Origin: Helichrysum umbraculigerum
Lineage: Eukaryota > Streptophyta > Magnoliopsida > Asterales > Asteraceae
DNA: 64,000 nucleotides
Assembly: GCA_949592205.1 (NCBI GenBank)
Contig: CATIUR010000001.1
Location: forward strand, 211,674,250-211,738,249
Direction of reading: 5' to 3'
Position numbers and translations under genes: made by a program. Positions 12,655-23,968 of this stretch are shown here, piece by piece; positions within the stretch are counted from its first letter, which is position 1, and every line of letters begins with the position of its first letter. The notes beneath the pieces are model-generated. The model ran no database searches. It saw nothing but the letters and a program-made list of their open reading frames with translations, and was not told where the DNA came from.

Positions 12655-14632
12655 TTGACAGATACTACATTAACATCACCCATATCCTCAATTTCAATTT
12701 AGCGCAAGCAAATCAATCAAGATTCAAGGTTTTTGCTCATCAAAAACATTCAAGAAGATTTCGTTCGATCGAATATTCAGAAACAAGAGGTAAATTTAAC
12801 AATTCTTTCTGCTCTTTATATATGTTCACCTTCAAGAATATTACTAGTAATATATATCAGATGTATCATATTAATGTCCTTCAATACATGGTTGTTTTGT
12901 TGGGGGTGATTACTATCCATCACAAATTTGTATCATATGATGAATGTCCTTCAATACATGGTATGGTGTTTTCTGGGTAAATAATTACTTTGCATCACAT
13001 AGTCCAGTGCCATCGTCGCAGAATCCGTCACGGTCTAGAAGTTTCTGGGGTGGAGCACTTAACAATGGTGAAGACGGACTACCGTAGGCATTACGTCTAC
13101 TGTTTCCGCACCCTAGACTTGTTCTCGTGCTAACTCCTGTTGTGGGATTTGTTCCACTTGCATACTTGCAAAGTGCCTACATTATATTCTTTATCATCAT
13201 CATTACTATATATAGTGATTAAACATGTGAGTTGAGTAACTAAATATTTACTGCTTTATGTGAAAACTTTAATGCACCATGTCTCTAAAGAACTACTAAC
13301 CTACGAGTAGTAGAAAGAGATCCCCTAATACTGGAGGTGGCTTATGAGAGGGTTCGGGTCAGGGGTCAAAATGGCTAATTGACAAGAATGGGTTGAAAAT
13401 GGGTGGGCAGGTTATGTTGACCCACCAACACTTTCTATGGCCTTTTTGATTATGCCTAAATATATGCTTCTGAAAAATATTATTATTACTCTAATAGTCT
13501 AGTTTTTAGAGTTTTCTTTTTAAGGTTTAGAATGTACTAGATACACTTGAGCCGAACTTTCGACTCACAAACCCACTTCTTTGTTTTGCCTGTATGGCAT
13601 AAAACGTAACTCAAATCGTCCTTTTATAATCAAACGGGTCAAATTTTACCACCATTGAATTAAAGACTGCTTGGTTATGACTTATGAATGAAATCATAGC
13701 GAATTTTCCTTTACAAAGTTTGACCTTTTAGTGCAGATTCAATAAACAGACCGGTTAACCGAAGTCATTATAGGTTTGTTAAGGCTTTAAGCCATCTTGA
13801 TGGTTTCAAAAATATGGTATATATAACTATATAAGACAGATATTTGTTATATACATCCCTCTTATGCTATACGTCTGTAATAATATTTGAAGATTTATTA
13901 AAATAACTAGAAATGCACCTGCTTTTGGGTAAGATCCAAAACTGCATCACTAAAGTCAGCACCTTCAATAACAGCACGTCCGAGATCACTGCGGGTGAGA
14001 ACGGTTCTTACTAGGATGGCATTTGTAAGGTTGGCTTCATTTAAGACCTGGTGGCAGAAACCACAACAATAGCATTAGATAGATCGATGACTGAAACATA
14101 GTGACAGCTAGGGTAGCTGCTTAGGTATTAACTAGTAGTGGATACAGGTTAAATACAAAAAATGAAGGTAGCTTTGTGCTGCCTAAATTTTAGCAGGGCT
14201 TACCATGCGATCCATTAATGTATCACTGAAATCTGCCCCTGTAAGAAATAAGATCCAAGCTCTGATCAGAAATAGTGTGACGACTGACAAATTTAGCTTT
14301 TGTGTATGATGCCTTGAAAAAATAACAGAAAAGACGTGTTGCTGAAATAGGTAGTAACGGCCTCTAAAGAGTTACAGAATTGCCTGGAAAAATTCTTTTC
14401 TCCTATTTAGGATTCGGCGATTCACTACTTATAAAAGTGATAATGTAGCTAACTAGTATTTTAAACCTTAATCTTCATCATTGTTATATGATGAGATATT
14501 AGGTATTGATAGTTAAATAGGGTAGACATATGATCTATTCTCATTTTTCACAAGATGCATATACTTTTCCTCTCTTAAGTTATTTACATATAACGTCAAC
14601 TGTTGGTGATAATATTGGCTTTGTTAATGCAG
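12655..14632 (+). other. Probable leader exon and long 5'UTR intron of the SUVH-like gene
   Basis: A leader of about 135 bases would end at 12789 (AACAAGAG, then GTAAAT). The intron would end at 14632 (TTAATGCAG), 7 bases before the ORF start. A leader intron before a single-exon coding region is usual for plant SUVH genes. This intron would contain, in antisense, the last three exons of the lumen-protein gene. Splice sites are visible, but the link between leader and ORF is inferred. Confidence 0.4.
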
Positions 14633-16895
14633 TGACTTAATGGCTTCATATACTACCAATTATAGTGGGATGGAGAAAACCAATGCTGCTCGCAATGGTA
14701 TAACCAAGTGCAAATGGAAACCAAGAAAGGTATCTGCAAAGCGTGACTTCCCAAAAGCGTTTGATGAGATCACTAAGAATGCTAAATTATCAGTCTCGAT
14801 CGATGAACCTCAAAACTTATCAGACAACAGTTATGGTGCTTCCCAATTGGCTAAAAAAAGCAAAGTTTCATTGGTTAATGAACTTCCAACTGGTGTTGTT
14901 GGTGATTATAGAGATGATGTGCGCCCAGTTGAATTTGAGGATGCTTCTACTAAGGCAGCAATGTTTACTTTATCATATGAAAGCACTGAGGTGGTCAAAG
15001 ATGATTATTTGAAGGATGACTCGGTCCCTTTTGAAATGGACTCCGTGTCTCGTGGAAGTTCTAGTGATGATTATATGAAGGATGACTTGATCCCTTCTGA
15101 AATGGCCTCCGTGTCTGGTGGAAATTCTATTAATAGAGAAATGTTCAGTTCAAATTATGACATGAGACCACATACGACCATAGAGCATGAAGATACTGAT
15201 GTTGATGACTTGGTCAATACTGATAAGGCGAAACATTATATTAAAAGAAGAAGAGTTTCAGCCATAAGATGCTTTCCACCAGGATGTGGGACAAATACCA
15301 GATCAGAGAACGATTTCAGTAAATGGAATGCTACTAGTGATGATGATGAAGAAGAAATCTATGGGGTAGAGAAAACAAGCAATGTTAAAGTAGTGCTATC
15401 AGAAAGCACTCCTTCAGGATGTGGAACAAATACCGGACCTCTAAGTGAGGAAAAATTAGAGAACGCTTTTACTGAATGGAAAGATGCGAGTGATGATGAT
15501 GAAGAAATCTACGAGGAAGAACAAACAAGCAATGTTAAAAAAGGGCTAGCAGAAGCCGATGTGTTGGCTCCTTATACTGAATTGAAAATTCATGGAGGAC
15601 GTGTAAAAGAGATTCACTTTTATCAGAATCAAGGCCAAATGGAGATCAAGTTGTCAGTTAGTAATTCACAGAAGTACAGCATTGATGTTAAAGCTTCAGG
15701 GGAAGGATGTGGGATCAATGAACATGCGGCTAAAAGAACGACCACAACTCGTAAACAACTTCCTGTTAAAAGAAGGTTTTCGGCTGTTAGATGTTATCCT
15801 CCAGGATGTGGACCAGACGCTGCATATCATCCCGAGGAAGAATTAACGGGACCCTTAACTGAATCTGAAAGGCATATGTTGATTTGTAAGTGGTGTAACT
15901 CATTATAAGCAGAGTATGAGCATGTTTAAGTTTCAAATTACAGGTATTGGATTAGCAAGGTTTGAAGATGAAGATAATAGTAAGGATGAGATTTTCTACC
16001 TGATTGAGGATTGTGAAGTACAAAGGCTAATTGCCAACAAGAGTAAAAGCAACTTCTTTTTGTTAGACATAGTTTCAGAGTGCATTTTCCTCCATATATT
16101 GGAGTACTATAAAACATGTTGATGATCAAAGTTTCTTTTACCTGTGAAATTTGCTTTATACGCTACTGCTTTCTCAAGATATGCACCATTGAATGTTGAA
16201 CCACTAAAATCTGATTCTCTCATATCAGCAGATGTGAAATTTGCTCTCCTGTAGTATGCATCTTCTTTCAGTAAGCATGAACAAACAAATTGAATAGAAG
16301 AATCATAACCAACTTACCTGAAATTTTCGTTCACATGAACTGCCTTCCTGCAACAGATATAACAAAAAATCAATCAACTAAACCTATCAAATGAACTGCT
16401 TGCAAGCAACTATTATCATATCATATACTAATTATAAAATGAAGTTTTACAAATTACAAAACCTAATAAGTTTTACAAAAGCTAACCTGAGATCAGCGGA
16501 ACCGAATTGAGCAGCTGATCCGATACCGAATTCGCCTCGAACATCCGCTTCGTATTTATTTAAATCAGCTAAAGCAGACAAATCAGAAGAGCCAAGAGTA
16601 ATTACCGCAGCTGTTGCTGCTAATGCAGTCGAAACCAGTGCTTTCCAGTTTTTTTTATTATGCTCTGTTTTGTTTATAGTATCTGCAAAATCAAACGCTA
16701 ACATCGATCAAACGTAATTTTCGGAAATTAAAACTGTGAAACGGATCGATTGAAAATACCTTTGGTAGGATTCGCATTTTGTGGATTAAATTGGCAGATT
16801 ATGGATTTTGATGAAGGCTTTGGATAGTGAGAAGATGATGGATTTGAGAATTTTAGGGTTTTGATTGGTAGTGATGAAAGTGAAGTGAGCGCCAT
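12985..16895 (-). CDS. TL17: Thylakoid lumenal 17.4 kDa pentapeptide-repeat protein
   Basis: Seven exons on the minus strand (16895-16760, 16682-16487, 16347-16318, 16248-16142, 14238-14204, 14047-13919, 13176-12985), all GT-AG with consistent phases, give 274 residues. Residues 1-55 form a Ser/Thr/Lys-rich transit peptide. Residues 57-84 are an Ala-rich thylakoid transfer segment ending SALA before DLNKYEADVRGEFGIG. Pentapeptide A(N/D)(F/L)xx repeats follow (RANFTSADM, GADFSDTLM, NEANLTNAIL, GADFSDAVL). The C-terminal tail has several cysteines (ALCKY, SLGCGNSRR, GFCDD, GLCDAK). The order and wording match the Arabidopsis family known as TL17.4, a lumen protein without an assigned reaction. 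Intron 4 (14239-16141) holds an antisense ORF. The first methionine was chosen because it opens the transit peptide. Confidence 0.95.
14640..15908 (+). CDS. SUVH5/6-type N-terminal protein lacking SRA and SET domains
   Basis: This open frame of 422 residues lies wholly inside intron 4 of the lumen-protein gene, antisense to it. It repeats the basic motif found before the YDG/SRA domain of SUVH5/6-class H3K9 methyltransferases: degenerate RKVSAKRDFPKA (29-40), RRRVSAIRCFPPGCG (203-217) and RRFSAVRCYPPGCG (378-391), plus isolated GCG remnants near 260 and 356. Two acidic copies (about 224-250 and 275-300; SDDDEEEIYG and SDDDEEIYEE, each followed by TSNVK) show an internal duplication. No SRA, pre-SET, SET or post-SET sequence follows; a stop comes after WCNSL. 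A GT at 15886 and AG at 15943 could extend the frame to 16122, but a 58-base intron would be short for plants. It cannot be a methyltransferase as read. It may be a truncated paralogue, a regulatory fragment or a decaying pseudogene with a still-open frame. Confidence 0.7.
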   Translation: MASYTTNYSGMEKTNAARNGITKCKWKPRKVSAKRDFPKAFDEITKNAKLSVSIDEPQNLSDNSYGASQLAKKSKVSLVNELPTGVVGDYRDDVRPVEFEDASTKAAMFTLSYESTEVVKDDYLKDDSVPFEMDSVSRGSSSDDYMKDDLIPSEMASVSGGNSINREMFSSNYDMRPHTTIEHEDTDVDDLVNTDKAKHYIKRRRVSAIRCFPPGCGTNTRSENDFSKWNATSDDDEEEIYGVEKTSNVKVVLSESTPSGCGTNTGPLSEEKLENAFTEWKDASDDDEEIYEEEQTSNVKKGLAEADVLAPYTELKIHGGRVKEIHFYQNQGQMEIKLSVSNSQKYSIDVKASGEGCGINEHAAKRTTTTRKQLPVKRRFSAVRCYPPGCGPDAAYHPEEELTGPLTESERHMLICKWCNSL

Positions 16896-16976
16896 TTCTC
16901 TGTGTATGTGTGTATGTTTGTGTGAAGGAAGGAAGGAGGTGAAGTTGTATTACAAATGGATTAGGAAGCATGAAAA

Positions 16977-17000
16977 GCACGTGCCGGCCTTGTATATAAA
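16977..17000 (-). promoter_or_regulatory. TATA box and G-box upstream of the lumen-protein gene
   Basis: On the minus strand a TTTATATACA box (17000-16991) lies about 100 bases before the start codon. The palindromic GCACGTGC G-box is at 16984-16977. A G-box fits a photosynthetic gene, but its position downstream of the TATA box is unusual, so this may be a chance or alternative arrangement. Confidence 0.45.
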
Positions 17001-17004
17001 TTAG

Positions 17005-18087
17005 TTTGTTTTTCTTTTTTTTTTCCCAATACGATGAAAATTTACATATTGACATGTATATGCTTTCACAGTTTCACTGACGGTATGTGTGTTTTCTGGT
17101 AAGAGGTAGGGGTGTCCGAGTTTCGATTTGGTCCGATTTTTGTATAAGGTTTTTGAATATAGTAAATAGGTATACGATTTAATGTCTCGATATTTCTTGA
17201 ATTAATTATCACTTTTCAAATACAGTCTTTGAATCTTTGATTCGTGTGGGTTCACGAAATCCATCATGGGATACATCAAGAGAATATACACGAGTCTTGG
17301 TAATCAAATCTTGGATCCGTGTGTTTTCTGTGTTCTCTAAGACCACTCTCATTCGTGACTGAAACTAATAGACTTGTGTCAGTGACACCGTCACTTTAAT
17401 TTTTAGGTCCCACATCTACCAATTTACATTTAGTTTTATACACTACACAAAAAAAAAACAAAAACAAAAAAAAGAAATAAAACCAACCACACATCGGTTA
17501 TCCGACGTAAAAAAATGACGAGTCAAAGACATTGGTGTCACTTAAGTGACGCTCGTCACTTTAAAACCGACGAGAACCGATGGAGATCAATGGAAGTGGC
17601 CTAAGTGTCTTTGGAGTATACCAAAATATATTCCAACCAACAATGGGCAGTTACAAAAACACTTATATGTCCAATTAAGTGTTTTTCAAAGTTGCTCTTT
17701 GGACCCGGCTAGGGTCGTTGACCCGAGGACCCCACAAGGGCTTGTGGTCGTGCCTCTTGGCTTCCGCAAGTTTAGTTGGACACGAAATGGGGTAACATAG
17801 TCGTGCACTCTGTATCACCTGATCCGTGTCTACTAATTCATATTGCACTAAGATATGATGTATCCACAAATATATTTTGAACATTCAACTGTCACATAAC
17901 TACCCGCTTTTGGTTGGCATATTATTTATGCATTTCTTCTTCAAACATACACATAGAACACAAAAATGTTTTGCAATCTAATTTTGTACCAAGAACATAT
18001 AAATTTCTCTGGTTTTATCCCCAAGTAAATTGCTTAAATTCACACACATGTATGGTCAAAATATCCATTTTGAAATAGACTTATCGG
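17005..18087. other. Intergenic sequence between convergent/tandem genes, no gene seen
   Basis: Contains an A-run-rich patch (17445-17480) and short repeated GTGACG/CGTCAC motifs near 17380-17560 that hint at a decayed inverted-repeat element, but no boundaries could be fixed. Confidence 0.45.
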
Positions 18088-18090
18088 TTA

Positions 18091-18395
18091 GACCACACAC
18101 AATGGTAATCGGCATGGTGGGGTGTTATGCGTGCCACGTCATCCATAACATGGTGTGGTGGGATAACACATGCCATGGTAAATCTCACCACGCCATGTTA
18201 TGGAGTTTAGGCCCCACATTTGGCCTCACATTTTACATTTTTAGCTTGGGAAAGATAATGGAAAAGAACAGAAAAACCCAGCAGGCCCCACTTCTTTCCC
18301 CACCCCGCCCCATTGAAATCACCACGACACCGCCCCACCGCCCGTAGCGTGGTGATGGCAAAATGCCACTCCACCAAGCCCCACTCCAAGTGGTC
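18091..18395. mobile_element. Tourist-like (PIF/Harbinger) MITE, 305 bp
   Basis: The ends are GACCACACACAATGG and, inverted, GACCACTTGGAGTGG, with a longer imperfect inverted relationship rich in CATGGTGG motifs. It is flanked by TTA on the left and TTG on the right, a near match to the 3-bp TTA duplication of PIF/Harbinger elements. Its base composition is markedly more GC-rich than the surroundings. Short ORFs across it are not real genes. Confidence 0.5.
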
Positions 18396-18735
18396 TTGTA
18401 TAAAAATCATTCACCCTGTTTGCACAGTAAATCCCCAAACAAAATTTACTACCGAAGGCTTTTTAGTGATCACCACTGATGGAACAAAAGTATAGCTATC
18501 TTACCAACAGAAATATAGAAATGTATAGAAGGCTAGCTTATATAGTTCAAATCAAGATTAGAATTTTTAAATTTACACTAAATAGATACTGAAAAATTAA
18601 AGAATGATGATATCAATCCCAGATCACTACAACATAAACATTTGGAAATTTTTCAGAAATAACATAAGTAACGATTTTGTATCAACAAGCCTGCAATTAC
18701 ACTCCAATCACACGTTAAACTAAGCATAAATCAAT

Positions 18736-21617
18736 TCATATCAAGAGACCGCTTAATAGCATCATCATCGTCATCACCACCCATCCATACTCACCACCAT
18801 ACAACTTAATGGAAGGAGCTGAAGAAGTATCTTGTGGCCTGAAAATGTCAACCAACTTCTTATAAGTATTATGTGCATAAAATAAGTGACAATTATAAGT
18901 AAAAGTATACATACTTCTGCATTTTGCTTAGGGCACCACAAAAAAGAGCATTGTCGGGCATTGGCAACTCCGTCTTGTTATTTTTCTCAGGATTAACGAT
19001 TCTGATATAAGTTTCTTGACCAAGATACCACGAGTCAAGATTTTCAGTTCTCAGATTCCACACTCCTACATTGTCTAAAGAGATCAATACTGCTGTCCAT
19101 GCTCCAGGATAAACCTACATTCAAAATGAATATAATCATATCTCAAATTCAAACTACATTTTGGTCTATGATAAAGTCAGAAAATTTATCATAGATTATT
19201 AAAAAGTAATATACCTGTGTAGTGGCACGAGCAATACCATCCCATTTATTGTAAGTCCCTCTGCTATCATTTGTCCATTCACCATAACCCATTCTGAGAT
19301 CATATTATTGAATAAATATTAGATTTAAAAACCAGCACAAAAGATTAAATAAGACTGGAGACAACTTCTCTTACCCGACTACAAAAAAGGCGTATCCATC
19401 AATATGATAACTATGCATTTTTGTCTCATTATTTTGCAATATAACTTCCATAAATCCTCTGTAAGTTCCATTAATAACTGAGGTCTCCATCTTAGATGGT
19501 CCTGTAAGGGGCTCGGTAGGAAAATCAAGCTTATATGCTCCTTTTACTTTATATTCATCAGCAAGTCTAATTGGTGTTATAGGATTCACAAATGAAATCC
19601 CACTAAGCGTAGCCCTTTGTTTCCCGTTGATTGTCACAGGGGGCTTGTTTATTAGTAAGTAAACTTCAGTCACATTAATAGATCCGTATTTAAAGGAACC
19701 CTGTGGATTCGGGCGTGCCCCACTAGCCGATACATTCCCCCTGCGAGATTTTGTTACATTAAAAAATGTCATCAATAAAGATTGTGATCTGACGATACAA
19801 CTTATTTATATATTTATTTTTGTAAAAGAAAGATAAATCGAACAAAATGGTTTATTATACATTGATAAGAGATGTATAGGCAAGATTACCTGATGGATCT
19901 GGCTTGGTTCATTGAGAAAGTGTTATCATATTGATCTTGAGGAGGGTCCGGAAGTGGACCTGAGGCTTTGCCTTTAGAGTTTGAATAATGTAAGATCCCG
20001 ACACCCGTAACTCTTTGCCAGGTAGATTCGTTTACAAATCTAGCACTGGCAACGATATAGTAGTCGCTACTTGCATTTTGGTCCATGGTGATTAAAAACG
20101 AGTATGTTTGACCAACATGTATATCTAAACTAGTATAGTTTTGTTGCACTGTGTATGAGCCCTCAGTTTCAGCTAAAAGTAAGTTATGATTTTGAATTCT
20201 GAAATTCAAACTAGTCGATACACCAACGTTGCTTACACGAACACGGTAAGTTTTGCCTGCCAAAGTCAACCAGTTTAACTTAATCATAACCACACATACA
20301 GCAAATAACTATGTTAATAAATGTAGCATTTGATTCATGTATTTCTCACCTGGTTCGACATTGATAGTTTCATGATCAATCTTGTCAGGAACAAGAGTAT
20401 CATTATATCTGTAAGGTCCTTTTCCGTTGATAAGAACACCATCAGGCATTCCAAGAGCTCGACCAGCATCAAGCGTCTTTCTTAAATCCTGTAAGCCCAA
20501 AAAGAGGAATCAAAACACACCCACAAGCAAACTAAAAACTCAAACTTTCACTCAGGCATTTTGTCAAACACTTACAGTGTGGTTTCTAATGTACCAATCA
20601 CCGATGACGATTGTAATATCCCCAGCCGGATTATCGAATGGGGTCGGAATGACGGACCTCGGGTTAATAATAAAGCTACCAAAACCACCGGAAGCTCGTT
20701 GAAAATTGAGCGAAGGGAAGTAAAAGTAGCTGCCAATTTGGTCCTTAACTTGAAAGTTATAGGTCCAATTCCACTTTGGGGGAATTGGACAATTAGTGCC
20801 AAGAACACCATCTTGCCAAGTATTTCTTTTTTGTTGTATACCAGCCCTATTTCAATTAACATAATAACCCGATTCAATACAGCAATACCACTTCAGATTT
20901 GTGATATAAAACACTACAAAAGTTTCATAATTTTGCACAACGAAGAACAATAAACAAGATTTCTTACCAAGTCATGAGGACATCTTCATCTAACTTGTTC
21001 CTCACATTAACAACAACATTGTTATTGGTAGTTGCATTTATAGTAGGGCCAGGGAATTTTCCATTGATAGCAATAACCTAAAAACCCATATCCAAAACAA
21101 TGCTGGTTAAAGATAATTAAACACATCATTCAGACAGGGACTAAAAATCAAGAATATACAATTGCTCTGTACATACATTTCCCAGATCTGAAACTAAAAA
21201 CCACCAAGTTCAATCTTTGAGACAAACCCATTAATCTTTAACAAGAATTTAATATAACTCACATGAGCAAATTGACAATAAACTGATTTTTATGAAAATT
21301 AAAATAAAACCCATAAGTAACCCGATAGACATTATCGAGTAAAACCCACATGAGATAAAGTAGTAATTTAAAATATAATACAAACCCATTAAAAAAACAT
21401 GAATTTTAGCAAAACCCATATTGTGAAATCCAAGAAATTGCAGTTATAGAGAGAATGAATGAAGGTATAATTTTACCTGTTGGGGGACTCCAAGAGGTGA
21501 AGCAGTAATGTAAGTAAGTTCAAATTTGTAGGAAACTGTAGGATCTTCAGCTAATGTGAAGGTTACAAACAAGGAAATGTAGATGAAAAGGAGAAAGCTA
21601 GAAGAAGGAGAAGCCAT
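18736..21617 (-). CDS. SKU5: SKU5-like GPI-anchored multicopper-oxidase-like protein
   Basis: Nine minus-strand exons (21617-21477, 21077-20968, 20846-20576, 20488-20350, 20256-19890, 19740-19375, 19293-19215, 19114-18915, 18838-18736), all GT-AG, give 591 residues, close to the family length. A signal peptide (MASPSSSFLLFIYISLFVTF...LAEDP) leads into three cupredoxin-like domains. Family phrases are easy to read: YITASPLGVPQQ, GIQQKRNTWQDGVLGTNCPI, FQRASGGFGSFIINPR, IGDWYIRNHT, MPDGVLINGKGPYRYNDT, SEGSYTVQQ-type block, YHIDGYAFFVVG and NLRTENLDSWYLGQETYIR. The hydrophobic C-terminal end after SSAPS suits a GPI anchor. Wild-type family members act at the plasma membrane/wall in directional root growth and lack part of the copper ligands of true oxidases. 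Arg-Gly replaces the usual Arg-Trp at the exon 5/6 junction. An upstream in-frame ATG at 21626 would add three residues. Confidence 0.95.
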
Positions 21618-21626
21618 GAATTGCAA

Positions 21627-22127
21627 AAACTTTTTATTTTACTCTCAATGAACGAAAATGTGGAATCAAAAAAATTATGTTTACTTTTTAGGGGTTTTAC
21701 ATGATCAATACTCAATAAAGAGAAAGAGATAGAGATAGAACTATAGAAGAGTGTGTTGTTGTGAAAGGGAGAAATTTATGAGAGAGAGAAAGTGAGCATC
21801 TGTGTGTGTGAGTGTGACTTTATTTCTGTATTTGAGGGAGGGGAGGGAGTGTAGTGGGGACAAATTGCAAGAAAGTTAAGGAAAATGGGTTGGATATTGA
21901 TGTGGTCTTGGCTGGCATATCATCATATGAACATGCATGGAGAGGAGAGGAGAGGAGATGAGGGAGGAGAGTGATAAATTTTGGATGGGTGGAGCAAAAT
22001 AAGTGAAGACATAATAATATGGCTACGCAATTTAGGGTCCAGTTTATTCATAAATAAATTAAGTATACATACATTTTTGCTCTACCCATTCAAAATGAGA
22101 GACAGTGAATGGGTAATTGGGTATAGA
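21627..22127. other. SKU5-like 5' flank
   Basis: On the minus strand this is a CT-rich stretch (GA-rich as written, 21718-21800 and 21940-21970), typical of plant core promoters and leaders. No other ORF or repeat boundary was seen. Confidence 0.5.
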
Positions 22128-22136
22128 TTTATAAGT

Positions 22137-22353
22137 GGGTTTTGCTAACGTGTGCTACGTGACACACGTTAATGAACATTTATCGACCCCATAATTTTCT
22201 TTAATATCAGAATTTGCATTTAATATATATTAATTCAATCTAATAATAACCTTTTTATGCATATATTAATTACAAATTCTGATATATGGGAATTTTTACT
22301 AGTTCATTAATTGTACGTTAAGATGTGCCACGGGGCACACATTTGCAAGACCC
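22137..22353. mobile_element. Small Mutator-type MITE, 217 bp
   Basis: The element starts GGGTTTTGCTAACGTGTG and ends in an imperfect inverse (CACACATTTGCAAGACCC). The 9-bp direct repeat TTTATAAGT flanks it exactly at 22128-22136 and 22354-22362. The interior is AT-rich with no coding capacity. Confidence 0.75.
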
Positions 22354-22362
22354 TTTATAAGT

Positions 22363-22909
22363 TTATAAAATAAATTAGATATTATTATGATGTAGTACAT
22401 GAGAAAAACAAAGATGGAAGTGATTAAGTGAATATGTAAGAGAAAAAATTAAAAAAGAGTTGGAAAAAAAAAAGGTTTCAATAGACCCATCATACTAGAA
22501 GAGTAGAAGGGGTTTCATGTAATTTGGTTTTGTGGGTTTTGACGTTTAACAAACTCATCGACATTGAAAAAAGTAACAAACAACAATGACTTTCAAATAT
22601 ATTCCTCTTTTTCAAAACCTTCAAATCAAACACCTCACTAGTATTACATAGCGGAGCTATTAAATTCAATGAAATGGGAGAAAAAAATTATTTTTATTTC
22701 TTTTATAATTTTGTGCTGCAACATTTTTAAAATGTCGTTAATACATTAAAATTTTAATTTTTTTTAGGTACTTTAAAAAATCTTGTAAGGTTGCTGCCTA
22801 CGCTATTCCGTCCTGTCTTCGCCAATGCCTCATTAGATCATTCACTATGTTAGAGAGCTACTATATCGGTATAACATTAGTTCTTTTAATTTAGTCAATT
22901 TTCAATGCT
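22363..22909. other. Intergenic sequence, no gene seen
   Basis: AT-rich DNA with homopolymer runs; no ORF or element boundary was recognised. Confidence 0.5.
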
Positions 22910-22917
22910 TATATCTA

Positions 22918-23399
22918 AGGGAAAAGTACAGAAAAATGGTATTATACTTTTCACCTATTTCTATTTAAGGTACTCAATTTTAACTATTTTAATTTAAGGT
23001 ATCGAACTTTCAATTTGTTAGCAAGTTAGGGACACGAATTTCACAAATGACGAGTTGTCACCGAATTTCTTATTTATAAGTAACATATCTACTAAATCGA
23101 TTAATATTCCTTGATCAATTTTAAATAATACTGAGTAAAAAGAGAAATATTAAAGTTTAAAGTGGTGATGAGTTTTTGTTAAGTTCTCTCTCCTCACTCA
23201 ATATTTGTCAAAATTGATAAAGGGATATTAATTGATTTACTTATAAAGAAAAAATTCGGTAATAACTCGTCATTTGTGAAATTCGCGTCCCTAACTTGAT
23301 TACAAATTAAAAGTTCGATACCTTAAATTAAAAAAGTTAAAGTTGAATAACTTAAATAGAAATAGGTGAAAAAATAATATTTGTTTCCGTACTTTTCCC
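22918..23399. mobile_element. Mutator-type non-autonomous element, about 480 bp
   Basis: The left end AGGGAAAAGTACAG and right end (inverse AGGGAAAAGTACGG) open inverted arms of roughly 180 bp that share CACCTATTTCTATTTAAG and GACGAGTT/AACTCGTC blocks. The 8-bp repeat TATATCTA lies on each side (22910-22917 and 23400-23407). There is no ORF. Confidence 0.7.
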
Positions 23400-23407
23400 T
23401 ATATCTA

Positions 23408-23968
23408 ATGAGGTGTGATCAATATAATCGGTCTCTCTTTCATTACTTCGTTTTTAGTCAACTTGTCCAAAAATAGAAGTTCTATAGTTGCATACTTTGC
23501 ATTTCCCATTTGCCATTTTTAAAAATTCATGACAGATAGATATGTCTTCTCAAAAAAATTGATTATTTATCCACTGCTTATTGGATTTAATTCATGCAAT
23601 ATAAATAGAGAATGCATATAAATACTGACAAAACAGGAAAACATAGTTAGATTGTGTTAAATAGCATGAATGGTTACTCTAATTGAAAAAAATAAATGTG
23701 AAAATAACTTAACATTGTTTAAGATGTGATTCTTAAAAAGGGGTCAAATTAAATTCAAATAAGACTTGATTAAGACTGCACGTCGAAATAATTTATAAGT
23801 AAAATAAACAATATGGTATTTTTAAGCAAAAATGAAACTTCTAACCTAAAGTATTGTGTCATGAAAACATATACCAAACGACAGTTGCTCAAAAAATATA
23901 TCCAAAAATGAATTAAATTTTATTTTTTATGTTCTAGCACATGATTTTATTTACTCTAATTTATAAAA
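23408..23968. other. Intergenic sequence, no gene seen
   Basis: AT-rich sequence between two inverted-repeat elements; nothing recognisable. Confidence 0.5.

Noticed and set aside
15916..16122. Extra C-terminal exon of the SUVH-like gene
   Set aside because: Would need a 58-base intron and shows no SRA/SET similarity; kept only as an alternative in the gene entry.
18030..18495. Overlapping ORFs of 60-105 codons
   Set aside because: They cross the Tourist-like MITE, are open because of its GC-rich composition, and occur on both strands.
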